Assembly: GCA_030549495.1 (NCBI GenBank)
Contig: JAUIRK010000151.1
Span: 56,001-120,000, forward strand
Direction of reading: 5' to 3'
Length of the DNA stretch: 64,000 nt
DNA from: Nectonema munidae
Taxonomy: Eukaryota; Nematomorpha; Nectonematoida; Nectonematidae
Positions within the stretch are counted from its first letter, which is position 1; the number at the start of each line of letters is the position of its first letter. Below are positions 11,325 through 22,622 of the stretch, one piece after another. The position numbers and the translations under genes are program-made. The notes under the pieces were generated by a model, which did no database searches, was not told the origin of the DNA, and saw nothing but the letters and a program-made list of their open reading frames with translations.

Positions 11325-12830
11325 ATGTCATCTTTTTTGCATCTATAACAACTTTTTATGAGTGTCCATTTCTTGCATTAATGATCATTAGCGTCAAAAT
11401 TTTACTTTTATAACTCTTTTTCAAGTTTGTTTTAAAAGAAATTAAACTTTCTCACTATGACAGTCAAGATGTAAATTAACAGTTCTTTACGTGCCTATGG
11501 TACATTAGTTTTGTCGCGACCACTTTCTAGATCAATTTTCTTGTTTGAAAATGAATTGAAAAACTTTAAAAGAATGCTTTTGTAAATTGAGGATTGAAGT
11601 AATTGGAAAAGCTTAATTCAAAGATGGGAGTTCTATCATTTGGAAATCGATTCTTAAGGCTTTTTTTTTAATTTTGGCAAAAATTAGCTAAAATATTTTA
11701 TTGCATTGACTTTGATGAATGGATTCAAACAATATTTGGGGTAGAGAAATTTTTAAATGTTCACATTTATGGTTGGTGTTTTTTTGCACTTGTCATCGTT
11801 CTTACAAAACTTATAATACGTCTAATTAGTCATGCATAAGCAATGTAATAAGAATGCTTTTTAGAAACACTTACATTTAAAACATATGGTTATATTGATC
11901 AATAATAAAAGCATAGATAATTTTATTTACAAAAAAATACGATAAGGAAGTTGATAAAAAATTAATTTGTAAGTTCGCTATTTTAACTGCCTCGAATTAT
12001 TCTTTCACTGATTAAGGAGAATACATCCACTATGGGAACTGAAAATTTCGGGGTCCAAGTAGGACTCTAGATTATAGTTGACTTGAGTAGATCAATCAAT
12101 TATGATAAAGAAGTATAACTGGGTTGTAGCAAATGGCAAAATAAATATTAACTTTACAATTCGATTCAATTTTTTTGAAATCTAAAAATTTATTATTATC
12201 TAGTTTAGATATTTTATTTCCGTCTAAAAGTTGGATACTTTTTACAAACTAAACAGAAATGAAAGAGAATAGTGGGAAAGGCAAAGTCATGACATTGCTT
12301 TAGACATTTTTGTGTCGTTAAAAAGTTTGCATGATCTTCGATAAAATAATATATAAAAAAGGAAGATACTAGCAAGGCAGGTGTGGATGAGTCCCAAGAT
12401 AACGATGAATGAGAGCATGGCTTTTTGTTCTGGTTGAAATTAGTAGAGCAGAAGGCCTGGATCCCCGTTATTTATGCGCTGCTTTGTTGACAGAAGGTGG
12501 TTTTAAATTAATTGAGTTTACACGAAGTAAATACTGCTGAATATTTAAAAAAAAAAACCAAAACTAATTAAAATCAGTCTGTGTTTGGAATATAATAGCA
12601 AAAATGGAATCAAGACGTGTTTATGTTTGCGAGATTATAAATAAACAAGAAGTGATTTTTTATAAATTGAAGGATAAAAACGCCATACTAAGCCTATCTG
12701 TTAAATACCAGTAGCAAAAGAGTATTTTCCAGACTCATGTATTCACATATATGGTGAAAAAAAAATCTTGGAATTCAGTGATAAAAGATTTCGTTCATAA
12801 ATACTTAATAAATAATAAGTCAATATTTTT

Positions 12831-12968
12831 AGGAACCATTATCAAGCTTTCAACATTTTCTTTTGTTTGTAGTAAAATTTTATCACAAACTTCTGATTTT
12901 GATGAACTATAGCTGGTGTTGTCAACTATTTTTTTCGCCAACCTACATAAAGTAGTAAAGTTATCGAA
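12831..12968 (+). repeat. Dispersed 140-bp repeat, copy 2
   Basis: Direct repeat of 11,187-11,324, 1.64 kb away. Both copies begin at AGGAACC and end at TTATCGAA, which suggests defined element ends. I see no inverted termini. Confidence 0.75.
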
Positions 12969-15799
12969 GGTAAAAAAAATATTGCATAGTATAATGGAAC
13001 GACTGGAAGAAAATTAGCTAAACTTTAAAAAAAGACTTTTTCAGTATATTTAGCTAGAAAAATTTGTTTTTTTGAAAATAACAAATAACTTATAGTTGCA
13101 TTTTCTGCAGATTCCCTGAACAGACAAAAATTTTTTCAAGTCAATCTATAGACTAAGAAAAGAAAATCCATTTTTTTAAATTTAATTTTAATCACTTTTA
13201 GTATCAATCCTGATTCAACAACATGATAAAAAGACGGCAAAGCAGTCAATATAATCAGCTTCTAACATTAATATATCATTTTTTCCAGCTGCAGAACTTT
13301 CCTCAACTTTTTTATCCAATAAACTTTTAAATTTTACTTTTAATAAGGCCACTTGGAAGAATTTGATGGCATCCAAATATGAAATATCAATTTCCAATAT
13401 CAACCTTTCTAAAAATATTGCGGACCGCTTGGGGGTCCACATGGACCACTTTGAGAGTAGAGTTGAAATAAAGCAAATACACTAAAAAGAATGCGTGAAA
13501 TATTATTGACAAGGACCTTTGAAAGTTTTTCTACCACAGAGTTTTAAAATTAATGAAATGGGATTAATCGTTTTTATCCACATGAATTCCTCCTAATAAA
13601 TCCTCGATTTTTATTGGTTTAAAATTTTTTATTTTGTTGAATATAAGTAGAAGTCGAATAAACTAATTTACAATAGAACAAATTAGTCAAACCTGATATA
13701 CATTGAATATATACATAAAATATTTTCAAGTAAAACTTCATTTTTATCGTTTTGAATAAAGAGTTTGAGGAGAACAAAATCTATCAGTTTTTTATGCTCT
13801 TTCCATGCACACGTTGCGTGTATTCCAAGTTAGACTTTTGCTCACCGCTATTCAAAAGGAGGAAAGATCAATACTTTTTTGATTAAACTGAAAAATGAAT
13901 GGAGTTAAATGAATGGAATATCAAATAACACAAAAGTAATGAATGAGTCGATTCAGATAACAAATTGCGTATTTATCTATTCCAAAATCATCCATAGCTT
14001 CTCTTAACCGTAGATATAAACGTGAAAGATGTTGAACAAGAATTGATGTTTCAAAGAACTCCTGCCTTTTTACAATCGATAAAAATCGGAAGAAATTTAG
14101 TGAAGATGCTTTAGTTTCACAAAGCAAGCGCAACCAGAGTGTTGTTGAATGAGAAGAACAAAACGCTTTCTTTGATGAACGCACTTTTAATTTAAAATGC
14201 AAATATGCATATTTATGGCAATCGTTTGCAAGTTTTGTCCGACAATTATGCTTACATATAACATAATAGTGCTATCTCTAATATCGAGCGAAACAAGCGC
14301 TGTGGTGAAAAATAAGACAGCCAATTCAAAAAAAGATATGTTTTGACTAACATTTTTAACACTAGTGGTAAAATGGGTTTAAGAGACATGTTAAAAATTT
14401 CAAAATGAATAAATATGTTAGATAAAAAATTTCTCAACTTAGCCTATACTTTTAAGAAGCTCTATTACTTGTGAGTGAGAGAGGTTCGTTTTTTTTTATT
14501 ATTTTTTTGAAAAAATTTAAACAAACCTCCAAAAACTAGAAAACATTTGGCAAATCACAATGTTTTTTTATTTGTTCACCATCCAAAATGATAAGAAAAT
14601 GTCATTTTTTCATTATGAATAAATTATTATTTGAAGAGGCTTGAAATCTATATTAGGTAATCGTCATAATATTCCAAAATAGTGATATTTATCCTTAAAA
14701 AAAGTTTTGAATCAATCTCTTGGCAATGTTGAAAATATATCCTTAAAATTAGATTACAATAATTTTTCCCCAAAATTGACAAATTTTTTAAAATAACATG
14801 AGTTATTACTTCTAAAATTTAATTATTTTTCTTTGCTTTTATATTATGCAAAATTTAACTTGTTTTTATAATTTTAAGTTGATTTAATTACATACACATT
14901 TGTTGAATAAAAGATTTTACAAGTCTATTTATTTTTAACACAAAAACGCCTTCAATTACAGGTCAATTCATACCATTTCGATACACATGTCACTCAAGAA
15001 AATACGCTCAACTGGACAAAGAGCCATGCGAATGAATACCTGTTTGTGCATTGAAAAACTTTATTTTTGGCAAATATAATATGAAGAACATAAAGAAACA
15101 TGAATTAAACGTATAATAGAACTTAAATCATTTAATTGGCGTAGTAACTTTCACAATAAGGCTAGAAAAGTATACATGATCACCATGTTGAGAAACAATG
15201 ACATAGGCTATCATGATTGGCAGGTGTCAAAATTGAAAAACTACTATACAAAATGGTTAAAATCTAAAATGCTTCAACCTTTCATCTAAATTTTTTCAAA
15301 GTTACATACTACATAAAAAATTGTACCTTGAATTTTAAAGTTTTGTTTAAAAGTGAAATATCTTTTTTGCCATTTTAATAAACTGATGATATTTTAGGAA
15401 GCTATACATACAATTTTTACTTATAAATGGTCTTTTTTAGTTCGAAATATACTAATTCTAGACACTCTGTATTAAAAAATAGAACATGATGGGTAAAAAT
15501 AAAAACAGGAGGAGGGGAGGGGGAGTTTCAAAAACTTAAAGTCGGCTTTTTAAAATTAAAAATAAATTTTATGAATCTAGAAAAATATAATCCCTTGAAT
15601 TTCTGTTTGGTCAGTTAGTCCGAGCCCTCGATTGCAAATACTTCAGCTAGAGTATGAAATAAACCTGAACAAAAGTGAACCTAAATCTTAAAGTATAGTG
15701 AATGAGTTTTCTTTAAAATCCCTCTTTAGTAATTTATCCTAACAAGAGAAAATATTCTTCATCTATATTGTATGGACCGTGTGCGAGATTCGAGAGAAT

Positions 15800-15840
15800 A
15801 CTTACCTGCAAAATGAAGAGGCGGATTTGAAAGCAGAAAT
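15800..15840 (-). promoter_or_regulatory. Juxtaposed 3'/5' splice site, candidate recursive splice site
   Basis: The minus strand reads a long pyrimidine-rich run (CCGCCTCTTCATTTTGCAG) directly followed by GTAAGTATT. A perfect 3' splice site abutting a perfect 5' splice site is the signature of a zero-length exon used for stepwise removal of long introns, as known in insects. It is 5.5 kb upstream of the exon at 10,245-10,307 on the same strand. The alternative is the donor of an untranslated exon; the phase-0 frame across it is closed just upstream, which argues against an internal coding exon. Confidence 0.4.
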
Positions 15841-15954
15841 TTCAATCAATAAACATCGCAGAGAGAAGAATCGTTAATAAGGTTCACTAATGTAATCATA
15901 ATATGGGAAAATACCTTAAATGATAACGGTGAAATATATTGAAAGGAGAAAGCA

Positions 15955-16100
15955 AAACGGCACAAGGCTTAGTGGTGAGAACGTACGGTCTCGATTCAGA
16001 TGATCTGGGTTCGATTCCCGATCGTGGCTATCCTTACCATTTGTCCAGCTATCGAAGAGTATTCTTCCCTTCGATGCGATACCGAAAACTGAAAAAAAAT
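15955..16100 (+). mobile_element. tRNA-derived SINE
   Basis: A tRNA-like head has an A box (GGCTTAGTGGTGAGA, 15,966-15,980) and a near-perfect B box (GGTTCGATTCC, 16,008-16,018). A non-tRNA body with TATCGAAGAGTATTCTTCCC follows. A second, older copy at 632-747 shares the body. The head cannot be folded into a complete tRNA acceptor stem, so it is a SINE rather than a tRNA gene. The ends are approximate. Confidence 0.6.
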
Positions 16101-16336
16101 TGATTAACCGTTATATAAGTCAATATGTATGAAATAACTTTTGCTTGTCAAACTTTAATCAAAAAAGATTTCTTGAGTTTATTATTTTAGAGAATTGCAA
16201 AAAAGAATATAATATAAAAGATAGCATTTCTTTTTTAAGTGATCGTTTATCAAATTAGAAATGATAGGAAAAATTGGAAAAAAAGTACCGTGAATTTTGG
16301 AAGTAAAAAATGGCTTTGAAAATAATCAATCAATGT

Positions 16337-17308
16337 CTAAGGATTGATTTTTGGCCTTAATTTACGAAAAATGGATGAAACTTTAAGGAAAAGTCCTATC
16401 TTGAGTCTACTATCAATAAATGAAAAGATGAATGGAAAAAAGCAGTAAATGACTAACTCAAGAGCTGTTGCAAAACTTGACAACTGAAGAAATTTATCAC
16501 TCTTCTTATTATTGGGGTCATTGAACTTTGATTCCAGCAGACTTATGTAGAGAACAGGGAGTGTTAGTAGGATAAAGGCAGAAATATAGATGAAGAGGGA
16601 GAGAATGACTTTGGTGTTTCTGCGCGAAGCGACCAAAACAGTTCTTTGGTTTGCGCCTGTCTTCCTCTTCAAATTGATCCTACTTCTGAGAATGATCCCC
16701 AACCTCACTATGAAGACAAGAAAGCAGAGTATGGGAATATAAAGAATGAAAACTTCTCTAAGATTCATCAGCACGAATACAAATTTCTCTTTTTCACGAA
16801 CACTCTCCACATTACTGACTTTGATGGGAATGTCGAATATTATGGATAAGAAGATGCAGATGCTTGTGGCATGTCTGAAGTAAATCGTGCTTCTCCACCT
16901 TGCTAGGAAATAGTTGTACGCGATGGATATGAACAAGTCCAATACGAAAAAGGTGAGGAGGAAGCGGAAAGTTATCTTCGCGACATTCAACACGTCCACG
17001 TACTTACGGTAATTGGAGCAAACGATATTCAAAACTTTTGCTAACTCCTTAGGAAATTTTATCGAATCAATGATCATAAAGGAGAGGAAGAGGAGATTTA
17101 CGAAAAGGCCGAAGAGACAGACGTTTTTGAAGATTTTGTAAGACAGAACCTTTTTCCAACTCTTGGCGATGATGTAAGTCAGGGTGTTGAGAAGGATTCC
17201 AAAAATATTCAAACTGTAAAAGAGGAAAAGAAGGTATTTTTTGTTGCGATTACAAAAAACGCAGAAGAGATCAGAAATGTGACACGTGCTGTAGGGAGAG
17301 GAGATCAT
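16337..17308 (-). CDS. Divergent rhodopsin-like seven-transmembrane receptor (GPCR)
   Basis: A 323-codon uninterrupted frame, the longest in the window. Seven hydrophobic segments fall at about residues 25-47, 62-82, 105-134, 148-164, 186-206, 232-257 and 275-298. A cysteine at 97 precedes segment 3, as in class A receptors. The segment-3 end reads AYNYFLARW where DRY is usual; segment 6 keeps its proline (LLTLPVLY); segment 7 has FFPFIFSF in place of NPxxY. A basic third loop (RSRINLKRK) precedes segment 6. It should sit in the plasma membrane, probably sensing a peptide or other small ligand, but the ligand cannot be inferred. The lack of introns may mean it arose by retroposition or belongs to a lineage-specific family. 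The first Met lies ahead of a short, cysteine-containing N-terminus. Confidence 0.7.
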   Translation of the reverse strand: MISSPYSTCHISDLFCVFCNRNKKYLLFLFYSLNIFGILLNTLTYIIAKSWKKVLSYKIFKNVCLFGLFVNLLFLSFMIIDSIKFPKELAKVLNIVCSNYRKYVDVLNVAKITFRFLLTFFVLDLFISIAYNYFLARWRSTIYFRHATSICIFLSIIFDIPIKVSNVESVREKEKFVFVLMNLREVFILYIPILCFLVFIVRLGIILRSRINLKRKTGANQRTVLVASRRNTKVILSLFIYISAFILLTLPVLYISLLESKFNDPNNKKSDKFLQLSSFATALELVIYCFFPFIFSFIDSRLKIGLFLKVSSIFRKLRPKINP

Positions 17309-18349
17309 TGGCTCTTGTCTAACTTTGCTTATCCTCTGAACTTGTCGAGTTCACACAACAAAAACACAATGTATGCGTTTATCTTGAAATATATCTATCG
17401 CAAAATCAATCAAGATACACAATATTTGAAATGAATGTTTAATAAGCCAAGATAGAGCTGTTAAAATTTAATTAAGGTGCTTTCATTACTACTGTATGAT
17501 TATATACACATTATCCTATCTCCATCTCGGTGATAACAAAAATAAATGAATAATTGTCTTCAATTCATTTACCTTGATCAATGATTCAATTATCCATATC
17601 AAAAGCTACTGCTGCAGCGAAATCAACCCTTCTCTTTTTCATACTGCACTACCCCCCCCCTCAAACAGGCAAAATAAGTAGAAATCTAAACGTGTAATGT
17701 AAAATTCCTCACACATATGTAAATCAAATTTAGCCTTAAAAAAGATTATGTCAAAAAATGAAAATTTTTCATAAATTGATAAACATGTGACATTGTTATC
17801 CTGACAAGACACATCCAAATTCTCACATTCTCTGTATTTTGATTTGAGGGATTTTTTTAAAAGAATTTTTTAAATTTTCGATTGCATAGAGTCAGTTTTT
17901 GAATCAAACCTAAAATTTAAAATAAAATCATGCCGCCCTTGCCTTAAACACAATAAAGTTTACGCCTGCCAATGATCGAATCTAAAAGTGTTGCTTCACT
18001 TCCTATTCAACTCATTTTTCAAAAATTTTTATTTTTGATAAACACGGCCCATGTCAAACTGACAATTTAGTACACCATTTTTTTCATCACTTTAATGCTA
18101 TTTTTGTGATCTGGCTAATCAATCAATATTTACGAAATTTTTTAAACATTATTATGACACTTTTTCAATTTTACGCATGTATTTCACCAAATTTCAAGCT
18201 TGTATTTTTGGTCCCTTTTTGAGGACTAGGGGAAGTAGGGCACATAAAAGCATATGCAAATATATAAAACAAAACAAAATTTGTTAAAAGAATTCATTTC
18301 CAAAAAAATCTATTTCACAATTTCGTTAATTTTATTCCAAAAAGCATAA
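17309..18349. other. Intergenic, no gene seen
   Basis: AT-rich sequence upstream of the GPCR-like frame. A short C-run at 17,651-17,660 and no recognisable repeat family. A promoter for the receptor may lie just right of 17,308, but I cannot identify its elements. Confidence 0.4.
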
Positions 18350-19870
18350 AATTTGGCATTCTCCAAAACGTAATCCACCTTTACTTGTTTTCTAACATTT
18401 TTTTACAATTATAGCACACTTTCTTTGTTTTCCTTCATAAGTTCTTATGATAGGATCATTAACATCCAAAACCAGATCTAAAACTTTGCATGATTTTTTA
18501 CTGGGTCACCCTGTTCTTTCAGGTTCGTAAATTGGACGCACGTTTAGATAGATAAGACACATTTTTCTTCTAAATTCTACTAAGGTTAGTTTATCAGTTA
18601 TGGATTTGGTTTAGACTTGATGCATGCATGTGTTTATGAAACTCAAAAAATATTCCAGTACGATTTTTTCAATTTAAAAATAATTCTCTATCTTTGAATA
18701 GAAGAAATCACGCTTATAATCATTAATGTAAGAGTTGTGCTGCTTAACGATATTTGGTCTTCGCACTTTTACGATATTTTTGTATTTTGAAGAAAATCTA
18801 GTGCTTCGTTCGTAGAACAAACAAAGTTATTGTCAAAGCTTTCTCAATTTTCTTTTCATGATTGCATCGTTTTTCTTGATTGGACAATTTGATGTTCTAC
18901 CACATCTTACAGTACCCGTTATCTTTAAATTTTTTAGCCATGTGTGGACGAAGAACGTAGCTTGTGAAAAAGTTATCATGTTCTTTGGGATATTCAAGTT
19001 TGCTGCACATTAAAAGAACAGCGTTAGCAAAAAAGCCCAAATTATAATAACTATCAGAACTTTTAGTTTCAAAGAATGATTTGATAGTAATTCATATGAT
19101 AACAAAATCTAATTAAAAAGCTTCTTATCCATTTCTTAAATCCAAAACAGACTTGCTTTCCTCGTATTAATTTCTTTGCTCGAAAAAATGGGCAAAATGT
19201 TATATTTACTATCATACTTTCTTATATACAAAATTGACGTCAACAAAAACGGGCGGGGGGGGGGGGTATCCAAAGTTGACATAAGTCGATTTTGTTAAGT
19301 GATGATATATCTAAAAGTTGATATGAGTAGGGGGGCGTTGAAATTTATCAAAAAAAAGTTGACGTCAAATGTGAACGACCCCTAAGAGTTATATTTTTTA
19401 AAAGGAGATCCTTTTTGGTTTCTAGAAGCGTTTTCGTTATCAAGACGCCAACAGTATTTTGTATGAGGAACTTTAGGTTACCCAGATAAAATCAAGTTCC
19501 AAAAACTTTTTCAAACAAATTGAGTAAAAAAAATTAAAAAATATGGACAGATGACATATGCGATACTTCAAGCTTCAATTTGCTCAAAGTTTCATCGATA
19601 TTATTTGTACTACTTTGACTGTCAGAAAATATGTTATTTTCAGACCAATTAATTACTTGATTTTCCATCTACTATTTTGGAAAGCAGAAAAGAAATCGAT
19701 AACTTCATTAGAACCAACAATATCTTTAGGTAAAATTTCTCATAAAAAAGGTTCACCACCAACATCACCATTTACTTCACTTTCTTCATCTGTTAAATTA
19801 TGAACAGGAGGAGAAACTTCAATTATATCTGTTATGCGATCTCCTCCAAATATATCGAAGCATTTTTTAA
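18350..19870 (-). pseudogene. piggyBac transposase relic
   Basis: Reading the minus strand from about 19,870 leftward, a piggyBac-like N-terminal acidic stretch (NLTDEESEVNGDVGG) appears. Near 19,070-18,950 the DDE-domain hallmark YNLGFFANAVLL and HDNFFTSYVLRP follows, then a decayed GTVR...CP segment, and at 18,350-18,480 a basic, cysteine-bearing tail (RTYEGKQRKCAI). The order matches the family: N-terminal acidic region, DDE catalytic domain, C-terminal cysteine-rich region. Several frame changes and stops break it, so it is a dead copy. The element with TGACGTCA near both ends at 19,233-19,385 appears to sit inside it. TTAA ends were not assigned. Confidence 0.6.
19233..19385. repeat. Element with TGACGTCA near both ends, copy 2
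   Basis: AATTGACGTCAAC near the left and AGTTGACGTCAAATG near the right. Internal copies of AGTTGACAT and AGTTGATAT, a G-run at 19,251-19,266 and a GGGGGGCG patch lie between. The right end continues GTGAACGACCCC, which looks like an element terminus. It is related in inverted orientation to 6,214-6,358. Confidence 0.5.
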
Positions 19871-20447
19871 ATTATCAAAACATTCCATGTTTTCAGAAAA
19901 CTAAAAAAACTGAAAATATTATCTTTTCATTGAAAAATTGAATCAACTTACTTTTTAGTTAAAAGAAGCTAAAACTCTGAAAATATCATCAAAAAAATTT
20001 GAAAATAATTTCAGAAAAAAATGTAGTAATATAATCACTACTTTTTCAAAAATTCATAAATTGTTTAATTAGAACAAAATTTATTTTGTTTTTAGTTTGA
20101 AGTATAATTTGGTATTATATATATTTCACATTTCCAATTTTTACAAGGCTGATGAATTCTTCAAGCTTTTCTTCAAGCGAAAAGTTACATCATAATCTGG
20201 TGAGTTAAAGTTGCTTTGTTAAAAAATCATAGATTTGAATGAAAGAGAAATTTTAATAAATATCTTATTTAAAAAAATCTTGAAATTTTTTTTACTACTT
20301 CCATTTTTCAATATTTTATATTTTTTTTAAAACGTTGTATTTAAGGAGGTAAGATCTTCAATTTTTTGAAGAAAGATTAAAAAATGGTTGATTTAGCGGA
20401 AAAAGGAGAACTAATAATGCTTGAATTCCAGTGAAGATTCAACAACA

Positions 20448-20696
20448 CTATTTTCCAGTGTTCGCCATTTTTTCATCTTGACCACTATCCAAACGAGCTA
20501 TAATTTCTTTCTTTATATTTTTTCGATAGTGAGCTTTAATGGTTCGTATAATGCCGGCATCCATTGGCTGTATTATAGAAGCTATGAAAAATAATTCGAT
20601 ATTGGAAGATTTAATGTTTTTCGTAGTGATTCTCCTTCTTTTTAAAACATCTTTAAAAATGTTCTTTTCAGAACCAGACATATTAACTTCCATCAA
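20448..20696 (-). pseudogene. Tigger/pogo-type transposase fragment (Tc1-mariner superfamily)
   Basis: The minus-strand frame contains NIELFFIASIIQPMDAGII followed by RTIKAHYRKNIKK. This matches the conserved third catalytic region of pogo/Tigger transposases, whose usual form is LPPNTTS.IQPMDQGVI..FK..YR. The catalytic aspartate of QPMD is kept, but the PPN block in front is lost and the remainder of the transposase could not be found on either side. It is a short relic, unrelated to the piggyBac copy next to it. Confidence 0.65.
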
Positions 20697-20699
20697 AAA

Positions 20700-22480
20700 A
20701 GATTATCTATTTAATTTTTTTACTTATACTACAAACTTGATTTTTACTCGCAAGTGTACCATCTGGTGTAGCTTTAAAAAATTCCCGGATTCTTTTTGCT
20801 AAATAAAACAACCAAGTCTTTTATTTCAGAATTAATGTTTTAGTTATTTTTTTAACAAGATCGTCTTGAATAGTTTCGCAAAGTTGTTCACAATTTCCTT
20901 AAAATTTTTTTGTTAATAAGATGATTCTTTGTTTTTCTATGTTAGCAATCTATTTTGGTAACACTTCATTGCTAAAAATTGTAACATTTAATTTGGATCG
21001 CCAAAGTGTCTATGTACAGAGAAATCAATCAACCTAATTAATTCATTGGTGCGAGGAGAGGTTGAAAACATTCTTTTAGCTCGTGTCTTTCTTTGTATAT
21101 ATCGATTTCCTGTCTGTGACCTTTCATAGTGAGCCAATTTTATAGTTCAGACCCAATGAAAATACACAAAGTACGTGGTAAAATATTTGTTATATGCAAA
21201 TTCCCAATATTTGACTTTTTTGAAAATCTGCTTTATGATGATTTCTCAGAAAATCTGTGAGCAAGGATATGTCGTTGTAGTGACGAGCATGACCGAGTTG
21301 ATGCACACTGCAAGAAGCATAAAAATCCCTTGTTAAAATTTTGTTGCTCTCATAACTACTTTTCACTGTCAATCAACACTTGAAAAGCCATAGGACTATA
21401 TAGAGCGCCTAACTTTTTTTCAAAAGCTTTTTTTAGTTAAGAGATACTTTCAAGGTGCCTTATTTTCAGATATAAAATATTTTTGAGCCTTACAAAAAAA
21501 GTTGGCTATCCTACTGTTAAGTATGTATAGCATAAAAAAATATGTTAGCATGATTGATCTATCGGATTAACGAATTATTTAGACACGCTCTGTGTCAAAG
21601 TACGAAAGTCAGAATGACGGTTAACAGAACAATTTCAAAAATTACTTAGACCAATATTGAATCGAATAGCGGTGTCGTCGAATAATCGAGTATCAGATAA
21701 ACGAGGCCTGATTGTATTACCAATGAGTCGTTGAATACAGGCCTTTTCATCCCGTCTTCAGGAGACAGATATTTCTGACCTTGGAACACCAAATACCGAA
21801 TCAGTTCAGCTAAGAATGTTCTTCCATAAAGATTTACAAATGAGATCGTTTTAAGAAAGAGCTGATATTTTGAGAGGAAAATATTTGGAAAAAAGTCAAG
21901 CATTAAAAAAAATTTTTTGCTTGTATTTAGAAAGCAAGTATACATTTTTCAATGAATTCGTAGAATACTAAATTTTATGCTATGAACACAATTCCGTTTT
22001 TAGGGAAAATTGAATAGTGGATAATTTTATCGAATATTGGATATTTTATAATTTTCTAAAGCATCCATCCATACAGTGTTGCAGAGTAAGAATTTGATCA
22101 CATATATTATACGTGTGTGAAAGTTATTCGTCCTGAATGCAATATGCCCTTGTATATATTCAATGGCAAGCTTTTAAAGATACACTATTATTATAATTCA
22201 TCAAGCCTAATAACAAAATATATAGTATTCTTCAGACGTACTAGCATTCAATTAACTCAGCATAATTACCATCAATTATTCTTTTATCAGCGCTATCACA
22301 TATATAGACAGAAATAACAAAGAACATCATATTCTACAGGCATATAGCATTTAACTTCAAGCATGATCATTATAATGTTCAAATTACCTCTTATAAACAA
22401 AATACTATATTATAAACACATTAAATAGCACGAAGTGAACACAACATTGCTCCAAAAAGTATGATTGGTAGATGAAATAT
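20700..22480. other. Intergenic, no gene seen
   Basis: Short minus-strand frames at 21,190-21,372 and 21,646-21,945 and a plus-strand frame at 22,117-22,317 carry no family hallmarks. Some of this may be decayed flank of the Tigger copy. Confidence 0.4.
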
Positions 22481-22487
22481 CACGTTA

Positions 22488-22618
22488 CCCGATTTACGGC
22501 CAATGTTCCTATTTTGGAACATAAGTAATTTCATCTTCGTCTGCTTTTTTCAATGACTTTGAATATAAATCGTCTGCGTTTTTTTAGATATCGTCTGCTT
22601 TGCTTGGCCTTAAATGAG
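22488..22618. mobile_element. piggyBac-type TTAA MITE, copy 2
   Basis: It starts CCCGATTTACGGCCA after TTA and ends TGGCCTTAAATGAG before TTAA (22,619-22,622). The interior is nearly identical to 6,004-6,123 apart from a roughly 11-bp insertion (AATGTTCCTATT) near the left end. The left TTAA has decayed to TTAC. Confidence 0.7.
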
Positions 22619-22622
22619 TTAA

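Larger units (their letters stand above)
10308..15799. other. Probable intron or upstream region with dispersed repeats
   Basis: A 5.5-kb AT-rich stretch. It holds a pair of 140-bp direct repeats and a GC-rich patch near 10,690-10,745. Weak minus-strand frames at 13,215-13,442 and 13,921-14,202 may be decayed transposase, but I cannot name a family. Confidence 0.4.

Noticed and set aside
13215-14202. Possible hAT/ZBED-like protein pieces on the minus strand
   Set aside because: I could not match any catalytic or zinc-finger motif, so no family is claimed.
15955-16030. Functional tRNA gene
   Set aside because: A and B boxes are present but no complete acceptor stem forms and a SINE-like body follows.
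16646-16849. 67-codon plus-strand frame
   Set aside because: Antisense of the GPCR-like coding region.
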